Below, in pieces: positions 44,236-52,442 of a DNA stretch of 60,953 bases; the first letter of the stretch is position 1, and each line of letters opens with the position of its first letter. The notes under the pieces were generated by a model. It ran no database searches. It was not told the DNA's origin and saw nothing but the letters and a program-made list of their open reading frames with translations. The translations under genes were made by a program, and so were the position numbers. This DNA comes from an uncultured Methylococcaceae bacterium (lineage in GTDB: Bacteria; Pseudomonadota; Gammaproteobacteria; Methylococcales; Methylomonadaceae), in NCBI GenBank assembly GCA_903859415.1, contig CAIOMN010000010.1:1-60953 (forward strand), in the 5' to 3' direction.

Positions 44236-45357
44236 TTATTCATCATCATCGGGAAGTGCTGTTTGCTTAGGCTGTAATTCATCACCTACTTTATTACCCA
44301 AATTGTTACGCACGTAGGTCAACAGCTCAGCAACTTCTTTACCATTCAGCTTATCGAATTTTGGCATTTTTGAAGTACCAGCACGTAAGAAGCCATCCAA
44401 AGACTCCCATTTTCCTGTTGCAATTGCGCTACCTGTTAAAGCAGGAATTAAACCAGGGACGCCTGCACCATTAATTTGATGGCAGCCCACACAATTTTTT
44501 AAATAAACCGATTCACCATGTGTCAATAATTGCTGGGTAGTTTGATCACTTAAATCCGGCTTTTGCTTTTGTTGCTCTGAAGTCTTCTTAACCCAAGCAT
44601 CATAGTCAACTTGTTCCATAGCAATAACCACGATAGGCATAAAACCATGATCTCGGCCACACAACTCAGTACATTGACCGCGATAAGTGCCCGGTTTTTC
44701 TACATAAGTCGAAGCCTCATTTATAAAACCAGGATTAGCATCTTTTTTCCAACCAAAATCTGGCACCCACCATGAGTGAATAACATCAGTAGAAGTCAAA
44801 ACAAAGCGTACTTTTTTCTTGACTGGAATAACTAATGGCTTATCAACATTCAATAAGTAGTGAGGAACCGAACGTGGGTCAGCACCCGGTGTTCTATGTA
44901 CCTTTTCACTGGCTTCATCTAAATGACTTTCAAAGTGAATGTCGTTATCCAGATATTTATAATCCCAATACCATTGATGTCCAGTCACCTGAATAGTCAT
45001 GTCTGATTTATCAATATCACTCAACTCAAGCATTGTTTTGGTAGCAGGAATTGCCATACCAATTAAAATCAGAGTGGGTATAATGGTCCAGATAATTTCA
45101 ACAGTGGTATTCTCATGAAATTGAGCTGCTACATGTCCTTTTGATTTACGATGATGGTAAATCGAATAAAACATGGCACCAAATACACCAATGCCTATAA
45201 ATACACAGATCCACAGAATCAGCATATGCAGGTCATAAATGTCATTACTGACTTTTGTGACCCCTTTCATTAAATTGAGCGTATAGTCCGCATGCGCTGC
45301 CCCTAGCCCTAAAGCCATTAGGATCAGACCTGCGAATAGTTGCTTTGCTTTGTTCAC
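44236..45357 (-). CDS. coxB: Cytochrome c oxidase subunit II with C-terminal cytochrome c domain
   Basis: 373 residues. It has a signal peptide, two membrane helices (about 42-66 and 86-106), a cupredoxin domain with the CuA motif CTELCGRDHGFM plus the aromatic patch GHQWYWDY, and a C-terminal cytochrome c domain with heme site CVGCH and axial Met in SKMPKF. The fused cytochrome c marks a caa3/cbaA-like subunit II as found in Pseudomonas-type aa3 clusters. The start is a GTG at 45355-45357 with GAGG upstream. It is the first gene of the cox operon. Confidence 0.97.
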   Translation of the reverse strand: MNKAKQLFAGLILMALGLGAAHADYTLNLMKGVTKVSNDIYDLHMLILWICVFIGIGVFGAMFYSIYHHRKSKGHVAAQFHENTTVEIIWTIIPTLILIGMAIPATKTMLELSDIDKSDMTIQVTGHQWYWDYKYLDNDIHFESHLDEASEKVHRTPGADPRSVPHYLLNVDKPLVIPVKKKVRFVLTSTDVIHSWWVPDFGWKKDANPGFINEASTYVEKPGTYRGQCTELCGRDHGFMPIVVIAMEQVDYDAWVKKTSEQQKQKPDLSDQTTQQLLTHGESVYLKNCVGCHQINGAGVPGLIPALTGSAIATGKWESLDGFLRAGTSKMPKFDKLNGKEVAELLTYVRNNLGNKVGDELQPKQTALPDDDE

Positions 45358-45447
45358 GGAGCAGCCTCTTCGATAGTAGTTATAAATTCTTGCAAATGCT
45401 ATATCGCCTGATTATTTCAAGACACTATAAACATCTTGATTATTGCT

Positions 45448-45463
45448 TGCGACATAAATCACA
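45448..45463. promoter_or_regulatory. Possible CRP/Vfr-like site upstream of coxB
   Basis: On the minus strand the sequence reads TGTGA-6 nt-TCGCA, one base off the CRP consensus TGTGA-N6-TCACA. It is centred about 98 bp before the coxB start. Such a short match can occur by chance, and I did not see a clear promoter to pair with it. Confidence 0.25.
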
Positions 45464-45532
45464 AAAAACGTGTAGATTTTAACTCATGAAGCTTATCTAT
45501 ACCAGATGTCGTTTTTATGATTTTAACTTGAT

Positions 45533-45571
45533 GCAAAAAAAAAGCTTGTGACAAACAGAAGTCACAAGCTT
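45533..45571 (-). terminator. Rho-independent terminator of the bacteriohemerythrin gene
   Basis: A perfect 11-bp stem, AAGCTTGTGAC-8 nt-GTCACAAGCTT (45542-45571), lies 25 bp after the hemerythrin stop codon. On the minus strand it is followed by a run of T residues. It insulates the gene from the coxB promoter region. Confidence 0.9.
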
Positions 45572-45596
45572 CTTTTAAGTTAATAGACGATTTATG

Positions 45597-45995
45597 TCAA
45601 CTGTTTAATGCTTCCGCATACGCTTTATCGAAAGTAGGAATGTGGTGTTCTAACCAACCTTTTACTAATTGGCCCACTTCTTCGGTTACTTCAGCCTCAC
45701 CTGCATGAAATTTGGTCTGTAAACCACCACAGATTCCAACTAAAGCAACATGCTCTGCTTTGTGAGCATCATATGCAGAGTAGTTTTTAGCTATCATTTC
45801 TTTCTCTTCATGTTCGAAATGACCAACCACATAAGCAATCAAATCATCCAATTGCACGCCAACTGCTGATCGTTCGGCACCACCGACGGCCAAGTCATAT
45901 AATTTATTCAGCTTATCAAATAAAACTTTATGTTCTTCGTCAGCAAAACCAACATTAGTACCGAATTGATCAGCTGTCCACGTAATTAAAGCCAT
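45597..45995 (-). CDS. Bacteriohemerythrin
   Basis: A 132-residue four-helix oxygen-binding protein with a diiron site. Ligand motifs are DEEHKVLFDKLN (His and nearby Glu), HFEHEEKEM, HKAEH and the final HHIPTFDKAYAE. Length and sequence closely recall the single-domain hemerythrin of Methylococcus capsulatus, which is proposed to supply oxygen to methane monooxygenase. It sits just downstream of the cox promoter region but has its own AGGAG ribosome-binding site and terminator. An oxygen storage or delivery role is inferred from the family. Confidence 0.95.
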   Translation of the reverse strand: MALITWTADQFGTNVGFADEEHKVLFDKLNKLYDLAVGGAERSAVGVQLDDLIAYVVGHFEHEEKEMIAKNYSAYDAHKAEHVALVGICGGLQTKFHAGEAEVTEEVGQLVKGWLEHHIPTFDKAYAEALNS

Positions 45996-46080
45996 AATAT
46001 ATTCTCCTGTTGTTATTATCGATGCAGTTTTAATTTAAACCGCAAAAAAAGTATGGATTAATTACAGCCAATAGTCAAAC

Positions 46081-48006
46081 TTAATGTAACTTACTTATAA
46101 AAGATGGATCAATTTGACAATCACCACTCACCGGATGATCAAGTACTCCTTGCTCAAAATCCCTGTACGTAGGCAACTGAAAAGCAATTCTATTTATTTT
46201 TCCAGCTGAGAATTCAAACTCAATGGCCCCACCTTTTGCTCTTGGGCTATTTGGTTTCGTGGTAAACAGTACAAATCCAACGCTAGCAACCGACTGCCCC
46301 TGTTGATCAGGCATTAAACGTGCGCAACTAAACTCATTAAACGCTAGACCTGTAATAACTTGCACTAACTGACGTGCCGTCACAATAAGCCCTTCTCCAG
46401 GAATAGTAATGGGTACAGAAGACGCAGGGACTATTGCAGGTACTGACGAGGGTGCGGCAACTGGAATGGTTCCAGAGGCTGAACCTGCTACAGTTGATGA
46501 ATTGATTACGGGGGTGGTAGTCACTTGCTCAATACCGGGCGCCGCCAATAATTTCTCTAAACCAAAATCCCCTAAATGATTTTGCAGCAACACAGTCCCA
46601 TCTCCATTTTTAGTCGTCGCCAACAACGGATACAACTGCTGCTCCATTTCAACCTTGTTAGGATTATTAAGAACTAAAATCAACTGCCGCTCAATCGATT
46701 TAAGCGGAGATAAAAACTGTTCCTTTTTCTGACTAGTCGATTCCATTTGCTGCCAATCAACTGGAGAGTTAACAGATAAGCCCATTGATTTCATTACCGC
46801 ATAATCTTCTGTTGCCAAGCACGAGCCAAAGTTTTTAGCCTGATAACCCGCCATTACTTTCGTAGAAATTTCACTACCCTGAACTTTCTGAGGTGAAATA
46901 TTATAATTTTTCCAATCAGTACTATTCATTAAGAAGTAATAAAGAAAGGCATTACGATCAAACTTATTAAAACCCAAATCTTTCAACACCAATTTTATTT
47001 TTCGGCAATTATTATCTACCTCATTATAATTAACCCAATCAGGTTTTAAATTAGGTTTTGCTGGATGCTTTGAATCCTCAATCAGTTGCAACAATTTAAC
47101 TTCACCCGCTGCTGATTTAATGGGCGAATAACTAATCTCGTCAAACGTTAAATCTCTTGCATCAGGAACCCCATTCGCCAAACTCTTTAACAACAATGAA
47201 GAAATAAGTTCCGGAAAAATCTTTAACTCCCCAAGCGGTTGAGTATCTGCACCAAAAATATTAACCCCACCTTCAGCAACCGCATACACTTTAAACAAGG
47301 TTTGATTAAGAACACCTGTTTTTCCAGAGAAATCAACCAGTGGCGGCAAAGAATGAGACTCGGAACTATTCTTGACAGTTGTTTTAGTCGCTGTAGATAA
47401 GGGTGTCGTTTTTGCCAACTGACCTGCAAACTGTCCAACGACAGCAACCCCCGCACCTACGCCAGTCAATGCCAATAAATTACTCGCTGCCGTGACATCA
47501 TTTGTCAAACCTGAGACATCCACATCACTATTAGCAGTGGATATAAAACTGTAATCAACATCCGTAGCTTTTCCAGAGTCCAATCGTATCCAAGGCGTCA
47601 AAATTGTTTTCTTAGCATCAAATTTAAAATTACATTTCCCAGAAGATGCCTTATACACAAATCCTGGCACCTCATTATTAAACTTAAGAACCTCATTACG
47701 AATAGAAAAAACTAAAGAAGAGGACAAATCTCCCTTCTCATAAGAAGGAGTCATATTATTACAACCCGCCTTTAATACGTTATCGCCTTTAAAATTGAAT
47801 TCAGAAATTAACCGCACATAATAATCATCACCATCAATCACCTCAAAACCAGACAAAGGTTGAAATTGATGCAACTGGGTTGATTGAACAGTCTGTGGAT
47901 CATTATTATTCTGACTAGATGGGTAATCAATAGCAATTTGCCGGGTCGATGTACATCCTACCAACATTACACTCGCAATTAAATTAACTACATAACGATT
48001 AGACAT
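46081..48006 (-). CDS. Unrecognised lipoprotein
   Basis: 641 residues. The N-terminus MSNRYVVNLIASVMLVGC is a lipoprotein signal with lipobox LVGC; the residue after Cys is Thr, which favours the outer membrane. The interior is beta-rich with two short hydrophobic stretches (LLALTGVGAGVAVVGQFAG near 185) and a low-complexity Val/Pro/Ala/Ser linker near 510-540. I do not recognise a family. It is divergently transcribed from a PhoP/PhoQ-like two-component system 155 bp away, so it may be under that system's control. Confidence 0.75.
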   Translation of the reverse strand: MSNRYVVNLIASVMLVGCTSTRQIAIDYPSSQNNNDPQTVQSTQLHQFQPLSGFEVIDGDDYYVRLISEFNFKGDNVLKAGCNNMTPSYEKGDLSSSLVFSIRNEVLKFNNEVPGFVYKASSGKCNFKFDAKKTILTPWIRLDSGKATDVDYSFISTANSDVDVSGLTNDVTAASNLLALTGVGAGVAVVGQFAGQLAKTTPLSTATKTTVKNSSESHSLPPLVDFSGKTGVLNQTLFKVYAVAEGGVNIFGADTQPLGELKIFPELISSLLLKSLANGVPDARDLTFDEISYSPIKSAAGEVKLLQLIEDSKHPAKPNLKPDWVNYNEVDNNCRKIKLVLKDLGFNKFDRNAFLYYFLMNSTDWKNYNISPQKVQGSEISTKVMAGYQAKNFGSCLATEDYAVMKSMGLSVNSPVDWQQMESTSQKKEQFLSPLKSIERQLILVLNNPNKVEMEQQLYPLLATTKNGDGTVLLQNHLGDFGLEKLLAAPGIEQVTTTPVINSSTVAGSASGTIPVAAPSSVPAIVPASSVPITIPGEGLIVTARQLVQVITGLAFNEFSCARLMPDQQGQSVASVGFVLFTTKPNSPRAKGGAIEFEFSAGKINRIAFQLPTYRDFEQGVLDHPVSGDCQIDPSFISKLH

Positions 48007-48161
48007 ACATTAAACCTTATGCCGCAGACTTTGCGACGAACCAAACTTAAAAATTTAGAGAACATGATAGAGCTTACAATACAAACTTGTCATGCTATAT
48101 TACCAGTTTAGCATTCTACACATACAACAATAAGACCAACTATTCTAAGAGGTTTAATTTT

Positions 48162-48827
48162 ATGCGATTACTGCTTGTTGAAGATGATCTTAATTTATCT
48201 CGCTCCCTTAAGATTGAGTTTGAGCATGCAGGTTATGCAGTAGACACCGCCATGGATGGTCAAGAGGCAGAATTTTTAGGCACTACTGAGAATTACGATA
48301 TTGTTATTCTTGACTTGGGCTTACCCAAACTGTCTGGATTAGAAGTGTTGAGGCTGTGGCGTCAAAACCAAAATAATGTACCTGTTATTATACTTACTGC
48401 ACGTGATGCATGGCATGAAAAAGTAGATGGCTTTAAAGTCGGGGCTGATGATTATTTGGGCAAACCCTTCCATACTGAAGAACTCTTAGCACGTGTTGAA
48501 GCGTTACTAAAAAGACAACATGGCGTTAATAAATCAGGACTTAGCGCACCTGGTATAGAATTAAATGAAGAGCAACAAACACTTTTGATTAATGGCCAGC
48601 AACCAATTGAACTAACGGCAGTTGAATTTCGATTATTACGCTATTTAATGATGAACAGTGGCAAAGTCTTAAGTAAAGCCCAATTACGTGAGCACCTCTA
48701 CGACAATGAAAATGAACATGATAGCAATGTAATCGAAGTTTATATAAACCGATTGCGGAGTAAACTGGGTAAGGATTTGATAACAACTCGCCGTGGCCAA
48801 GGCTATGTCTTTGGTAAAAAAATGTAA
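48162..48827 (+). CDS. OmpR/PhoP-family response regulator
   Basis: About 221 residues from the ATG at 48162 (MRLLLVEDDLNLSRSL); the open frame to 48087 is an unlikely extension. The receiver domain has the acidic pocket VEDD, the phospho-acceptor Asp in IVILDLGLPKLSG and the conserved Lys in DYLGKPF. The C-terminal winged helix has LTAVEFRLLRYLM and VIEVYINRLRSKLG with TRRGQGYVF. Its stop overlaps the kinase start (TAATG), so the pair is one operon. Confidence 0.94.
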   Translation: MRLLLVEDDLNLSRSLKIEFEHAGYAVDTAMDGQEAEFLGTTENYDIVILDLGLPKLSGLEVLRLWRQNQNNVPVIILTARDAWHEKVDGFKVGADDYLGKPFHTEELLARVEALLKRQHGVNKSGLSAPGIELNEEQQTLLINGQQPIELTAVEFRLLRYLMMNSGKVLSKAQLREHLYDNENEHDSNVIEVYINRLRSKLGKDLITTRRGQGYVFGKKM

Positions 48828-50149
48828 TGACTTTACGGAAAAAACTAAATCGCGGTTTAGCTTTAATTCTTTGTTCAATCTTTCTTATAAACTGGGATGC
48901 CGTTGACTGGGTGATTCGAACAGTCATTGAAAAGCAAATGGCCACCCGGTTGCAGCATGATAGTGATTCTTTAAAAGATACTTTAACAATTGATATCCAG
49001 GGTCAACTACACTTTGATAGTTACCATATTGGGTCAGTTTATAATCAAGCTTATTCGGGACATTATTATGTAATAAAGATTGATGACGTAAACTATTATT
49101 CGGCTTCATTACAAAATGAAACGTTGGAACTTGCACCTCAAACATCCAAACAACCTCTTCTCTATCATGAATCAAATGGCCCAAAACAACAAACCTTACT
49201 TGTCCTTGAAAGTAGTTTTGAAGAATCCGGGCATCAAATCAGGATCTATGTCACCGAAGATTTAACCGTTATTGATCATGACATTATATCGATTAGTCTT
49301 GGCTATTTGTTAATAAATATATGCTTACTGATCTGTGCGATTGCACTTCAAAGCAGAATAGTTTTACAGGCCTTACGACCTTTTAAGGATGCCCGTAGAC
49401 AACTAACGGATGTTCTGAACGGTGAACAAGACCAAATACAAGTAAATGTCCCCGCCGAAATCAAGCCATTAGTCGATGAGTTTAATCGTTTATTACTATT
49501 AGTCATGCGTCGATTGCTGCAATCACGTACCGCTATCGGTAACCTTGCTCACGCATTAAAAACACCTCTCGCCATCTTATTTAGAATTGCAGAAAATCCT
49601 GTCCTTTCCGCCCACCCCGAATTACAACAACAACTAAAAGTACAAACAACCGCTATACGTCAGACGATTGACCGCGAACTTAAACGTGCCCGAATTGCCG
49701 GCAATCATAAAACTAAAATAGTGTTTAACCCTTATCAGGAATTATTGGCTTTATCACAGGTACTGAAAAATGTTTATAGCGAAAAACAACTGCAAATAAA
49801 AATTACTGCACCGGATATACTCATTCATTATGACAGGGAAGATTTGTTAGAAATGATCGGTAATTTGCTCGACAACGCCTGTAAATGGGCAAAACAGACA
49901 ATCAGTGTCACCGTTGCCTTTTCAAATAAGCTGGTGATAACCATTGAGGATGACGGACCAGGAATAAATGACCAGAACGCCCAATTACTGACCGAACGCG
50001 GTTTACGTCTGGATGAGACTGTTGAGGGACACGGACTTGGTTTGGCAATTGTCCGTGATATCACAGAGTTTTATGGTGGCAGCTTAAGCTTTGATCGTAG
50101 TGAAAGACTGGGGGGATTCCTTGCGAAAGTTCGTTTGCCTCTAAATTAA
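48827..50149 (+). CDS. PhoQ-like sensor histidine kinase
   Basis: 440 residues with two membrane helices (about 10-27 and 160-180) enclosing a periplasmic sensor domain, then a HAMP-like linker. The catalytic region has the H-box GNLAHALKTPLAIL, N-box EMIGNLLDNACKWA, G1 IEDDGPGIN and G2 GHGLGLAIV. The H-box is of the PhoQ type (AHALKTPL). The ligand is unknown. Translational overlap with the response regulator supports a cognate pair, and the divergent lipoprotein is a candidate target. Confidence 0.93.
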   Translation: MTLRKKLNRGLALILCSIFLINWDAVDWVIRTVIEKQMATRLQHDSDSLKDTLTIDIQGQLHFDSYHIGSVYNQAYSGHYYVIKIDDVNYYSASLQNETLELAPQTSKQPLLYHESNGPKQQTLLVLESSFEESGHQIRIYVTEDLTVIDHDIISISLGYLLINICLLICAIALQSRIVLQALRPFKDARRQLTDVLNGEQDQIQVNVPAEIKPLVDEFNRLLLLVMRRLLQSRTAIGNLAHALKTPLAILFRIAENPVLSAHPELQQQLKVQTTAIRQTIDRELKRARIAGNHKTKIVFNPYQELLALSQVLKNVYSEKQLQIKITAPDILIHYDREDLLEMIGNLLDNACKWAKQTISVTVAFSNKLVITIEDDGPGINDQNAQLLTERGLRLDETVEGHGLGLAIVRDITEFYGGSLSFDRSERLGGFLAKVRLPLN

Positions 50150-50161
50150 AGTTATTTGATA

Positions 50162-52000
50162 TTAACTGTATCGCGCATTTTTATCCACCCTTTCAACACT
50201 GGGTGAACGCTTAAACACAATGGTTATGACATACCAAATCACTTTTAGAAATATTGTGATACCAAAAGCAACCAATATCCCCCACTGATATATTCCACCC
50301 CATGAAGATCCTTCTTTAAACTGCGGATAATAGGGCGTAATACTCGCCAAATATCGAAAACAGAAGACTGCGGCGATCAACATCCCAATGCTTACATAAA
50401 ACTTCTTACCGCTGAAAAACAACGGCAAAAACGCCAACAATGGACAAACCACCATCATTAGGATAAACGTTTTATTAATTAAAGTGGTGACTAGCGGATT
50501 CTGTATCTGTGCCAACCTTTCCTCTGTAGCAGCACGGACATCAATTACTTTATCGTCTAAAAGCGGAACAATAGTATGGATGGCCTCCGTTCCCTGTAAA
50601 TCTAACAGCGCATTCATTGTCCCAATCCGTATCTTAGGATCACCATTCTTTATAAAAAACACCAGATTTGGAATTGCTTCCTTAACCTGTAACTTTGCCA
50701 AGGCCGCTATTACCGCGAGACGCACAGTAACCTCTTTATCTTGTAACAGAGACCTAATTTTAGGCGTCGCTTCTTTTGCCTGCAATACAGTTAATGTATT
50801 GACTGCCGTAGTACGAATATTTTTATTAGGATCTTTTAAAAGAGGCAAGACACTAGAAATGACTTCATTTTTATTGAATAACAAATTATCCTCTTGCAGT
50901 TTCGTCAATATCTCCATTGCCCGGGTTCTTACCTGGATATCATTATCATTTAACAAAACAATAACTTGAGAGGTCAAGGCTTTTTCTTGCAAGCGAAATA
51001 ACGAGTTTATCGCCTGAATTCGCACGCTGGCAAAGACATCCTTTAACAAAGGGGTGATACTGGGAATTGATTTTTCACCCTGAAGCTCTTCTAATGCACC
51101 TATTGCATTACTACGCACCTCAGGATTGGAGTCTTTCAACAGCGGCGTAATTTTGGGAGCCGCTTCTCTTGCCTGTACTTTGCGTAACAGTTCAATTGCA
51201 GATGCACGCAGTTTTACATTTTTATCATTCAAAAGAAGAATAATGCTCGGCACTGCTTTTTTTGCATCTAAATCCTGTAATGCTTTTATCGCTGCTAAAC
51301 GTACATTATCGTCCTTATCTTTTAATAGAGAAAGAATCCCAGGTAGTGCATCTTTTCCTTGTAACAACTCCAATACGGCCATCGTTCGAATACGAATTGC
51401 GCTTTCATTATCTTTCAAAAGTTCTGTAATACTTGGCACAGCCTCATTTGCCCGAAATTCCGATAACGTGTTTATAGCCGCCAAACGTACACTGCTTTCA
51501 TCATCTTTTAATTGCGGAATAATAGCGGGAATCGCTTCTCTTGCTTCTAAATGCAATAAGACTTCCATTGCTTTAATTCGAACATTACTGTCTTTTTCTT
51601 CTAGCAGAGCAACAATGCTTGGAATCGCTTCTTTTGCACGGAATTGCACTAAAACATTAATTGCTTTATTCCGTACAGCGCTGTCCGAATCTTGCAAACG
51701 GGGAATAATACTGGGAATAGCTTCTTTTGCACCTAATTGCCCTAATACTTCAATGGCTGCCTCTCGAACATAGGCTTCACTATCTTTTAAGAAAGGCGTA
51801 ATACTGGGAATTGATTTTTGTTCCGCTAAACTTTGCAATAGTTTCAATACATAGGTTTTGCTACTACCCAGGTTCTCCGGCACACACCCCTTTTCAGCCC
51901 CAGATGGATGATTTGTACAGTTTTTAGTTTTTTCAGCCAATGCAGTATGATTAACTAGAATCAAGATCATGGAAAAAATAAAGCGGGGGATTATTTTCAT
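50162..52000 (-). CDS. Exported HEAT-repeat protein with C-terminal membrane helices
   Basis: A protein of about 612 residues from the ATG at 51998-52000. It begins with a signal peptide (MKIIPRFIFSMILILVNHTALAEK). Residues about 45-520 are some fifteen tandem repeats of about 31 residues resembling PBS-lyase/HEAT repeats, with the core (S)I..LL.D.d..VR..A...L..L...eAIP. Three hydrophobic helices near the C-terminus (about 525-610) should anchor it in the inner membrane with the solenoid in the periplasm. HEAT solenoids bind proteins; the partner is unknown. The longer frame to 52153 lacks a signal peptide at its start and is less likely. Confidence 0.82.
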   Translation of the reverse strand: MKIIPRFIFSMILILVNHTALAEKTKNCTNHPSGAEKGCVPENLGSSKTYVLKLLQSLAEQKSIPSITPFLKDSEAYVREAAIEVLGQLGAKEAIPSIIPRLQDSDSAVRNKAINVLVQFRAKEAIPSIVALLEEKDSNVRIKAMEVLLHLEAREAIPAIIPQLKDDESSVRLAAINTLSEFRANEAVPSITELLKDNESAIRIRTMAVLELLQGKDALPGILSLLKDKDDNVRLAAIKALQDLDAKKAVPSIILLLNDKNVKLRASAIELLRKVQAREAAPKITPLLKDSNPEVRSNAIGALEELQGEKSIPSITPLLKDVFASVRIQAINSLFRLQEKALTSQVIVLLNDNDIQVRTRAMEILTKLQEDNLLFNKNEVISSVLPLLKDPNKNIRTTAVNTLTVLQAKEATPKIRSLLQDKEVTVRLAVIAALAKLQVKEAIPNLVFFIKNGDPKIRIGTMNALLDLQGTEAIHTIVPLLDDKVIDVRAATEERLAQIQNPLVTTLINKTFILMMVVCPLLAFLPLFFSGKKFYVSIGMLIAAVFCFRYLASITPYYPQFKEGSSWGGIYQWGILVAFGITIFLKVIWYVITIVFKRSPSVERVDKNARYS

Positions 52001-52079
52001 AGTGATTGAGCTGAAATAATAGGAAACTAGAGTATATATGTTTTCCTCATTTCTTGCACGACAGGCAAAACCAGCTAAA

Positions 52080-52442
52080 TCAAAAATACATCTCGAACTG
52101 TTCAATGGGCACTGGCTTGCTAAACAAATAACCCTGATAATTGGAGCAGCCATTCAGCTCAAGAAACTCCCTATGTTGTTCCGTCTCCATACCTTCGGCA
52201 ATGACCTCAATATAAAGATTCTTGGCATTACCAATAATGGTTTGCACGATGACCGCATCGGAGGCTTTTATACCTATATTGAACACGAAAGACTGATCGA
52301 TCTTTAATTGATCCATCGAAAAGTAGACACTCAGCTCATGGCGCATATTCATCTTTTCTATAGCACCATCTAAGTCATCGAGCACCACCGATTGCTGACG
52401 TAAATCTAATTCCTGATGGGTATCATCAAGACTATTCCACGA
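52080..52442 (-). pseudogene. C-terminal remnant of an EAL (c-di-GMP phosphodiesterase) domain
   Basis: About 120 codons in the same frame as, and directly after, the TAG stop of the CheB-CheR hybrid. The segment DQLKIDQSFV, then AVIVQTIIGNAKNL, VIAEGMETEQHREFL and CSNYQGYLFSKPVP, is the last third of an EAL domain. The EAL motif itself and the first two-thirds are missing. It has only a GTG (52386-52388) as start and no visible ribosome-binding site. It is most likely a decayed piece of a former multidomain protein. Confidence 0.75.

Noticed and set aside
51126-51773. A 215-codon plus-strand frame opposite the HEAT-repeat gene
   Set aside because: Its repeats mirror the HEAT repeats on the other strand, and it has no family-like features.
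52000-52153. Longer N-terminus of the HEAT-repeat protein
   Set aside because: The 51-residue extension looks random, and the ATG at 52000 starts a clean signal peptide.
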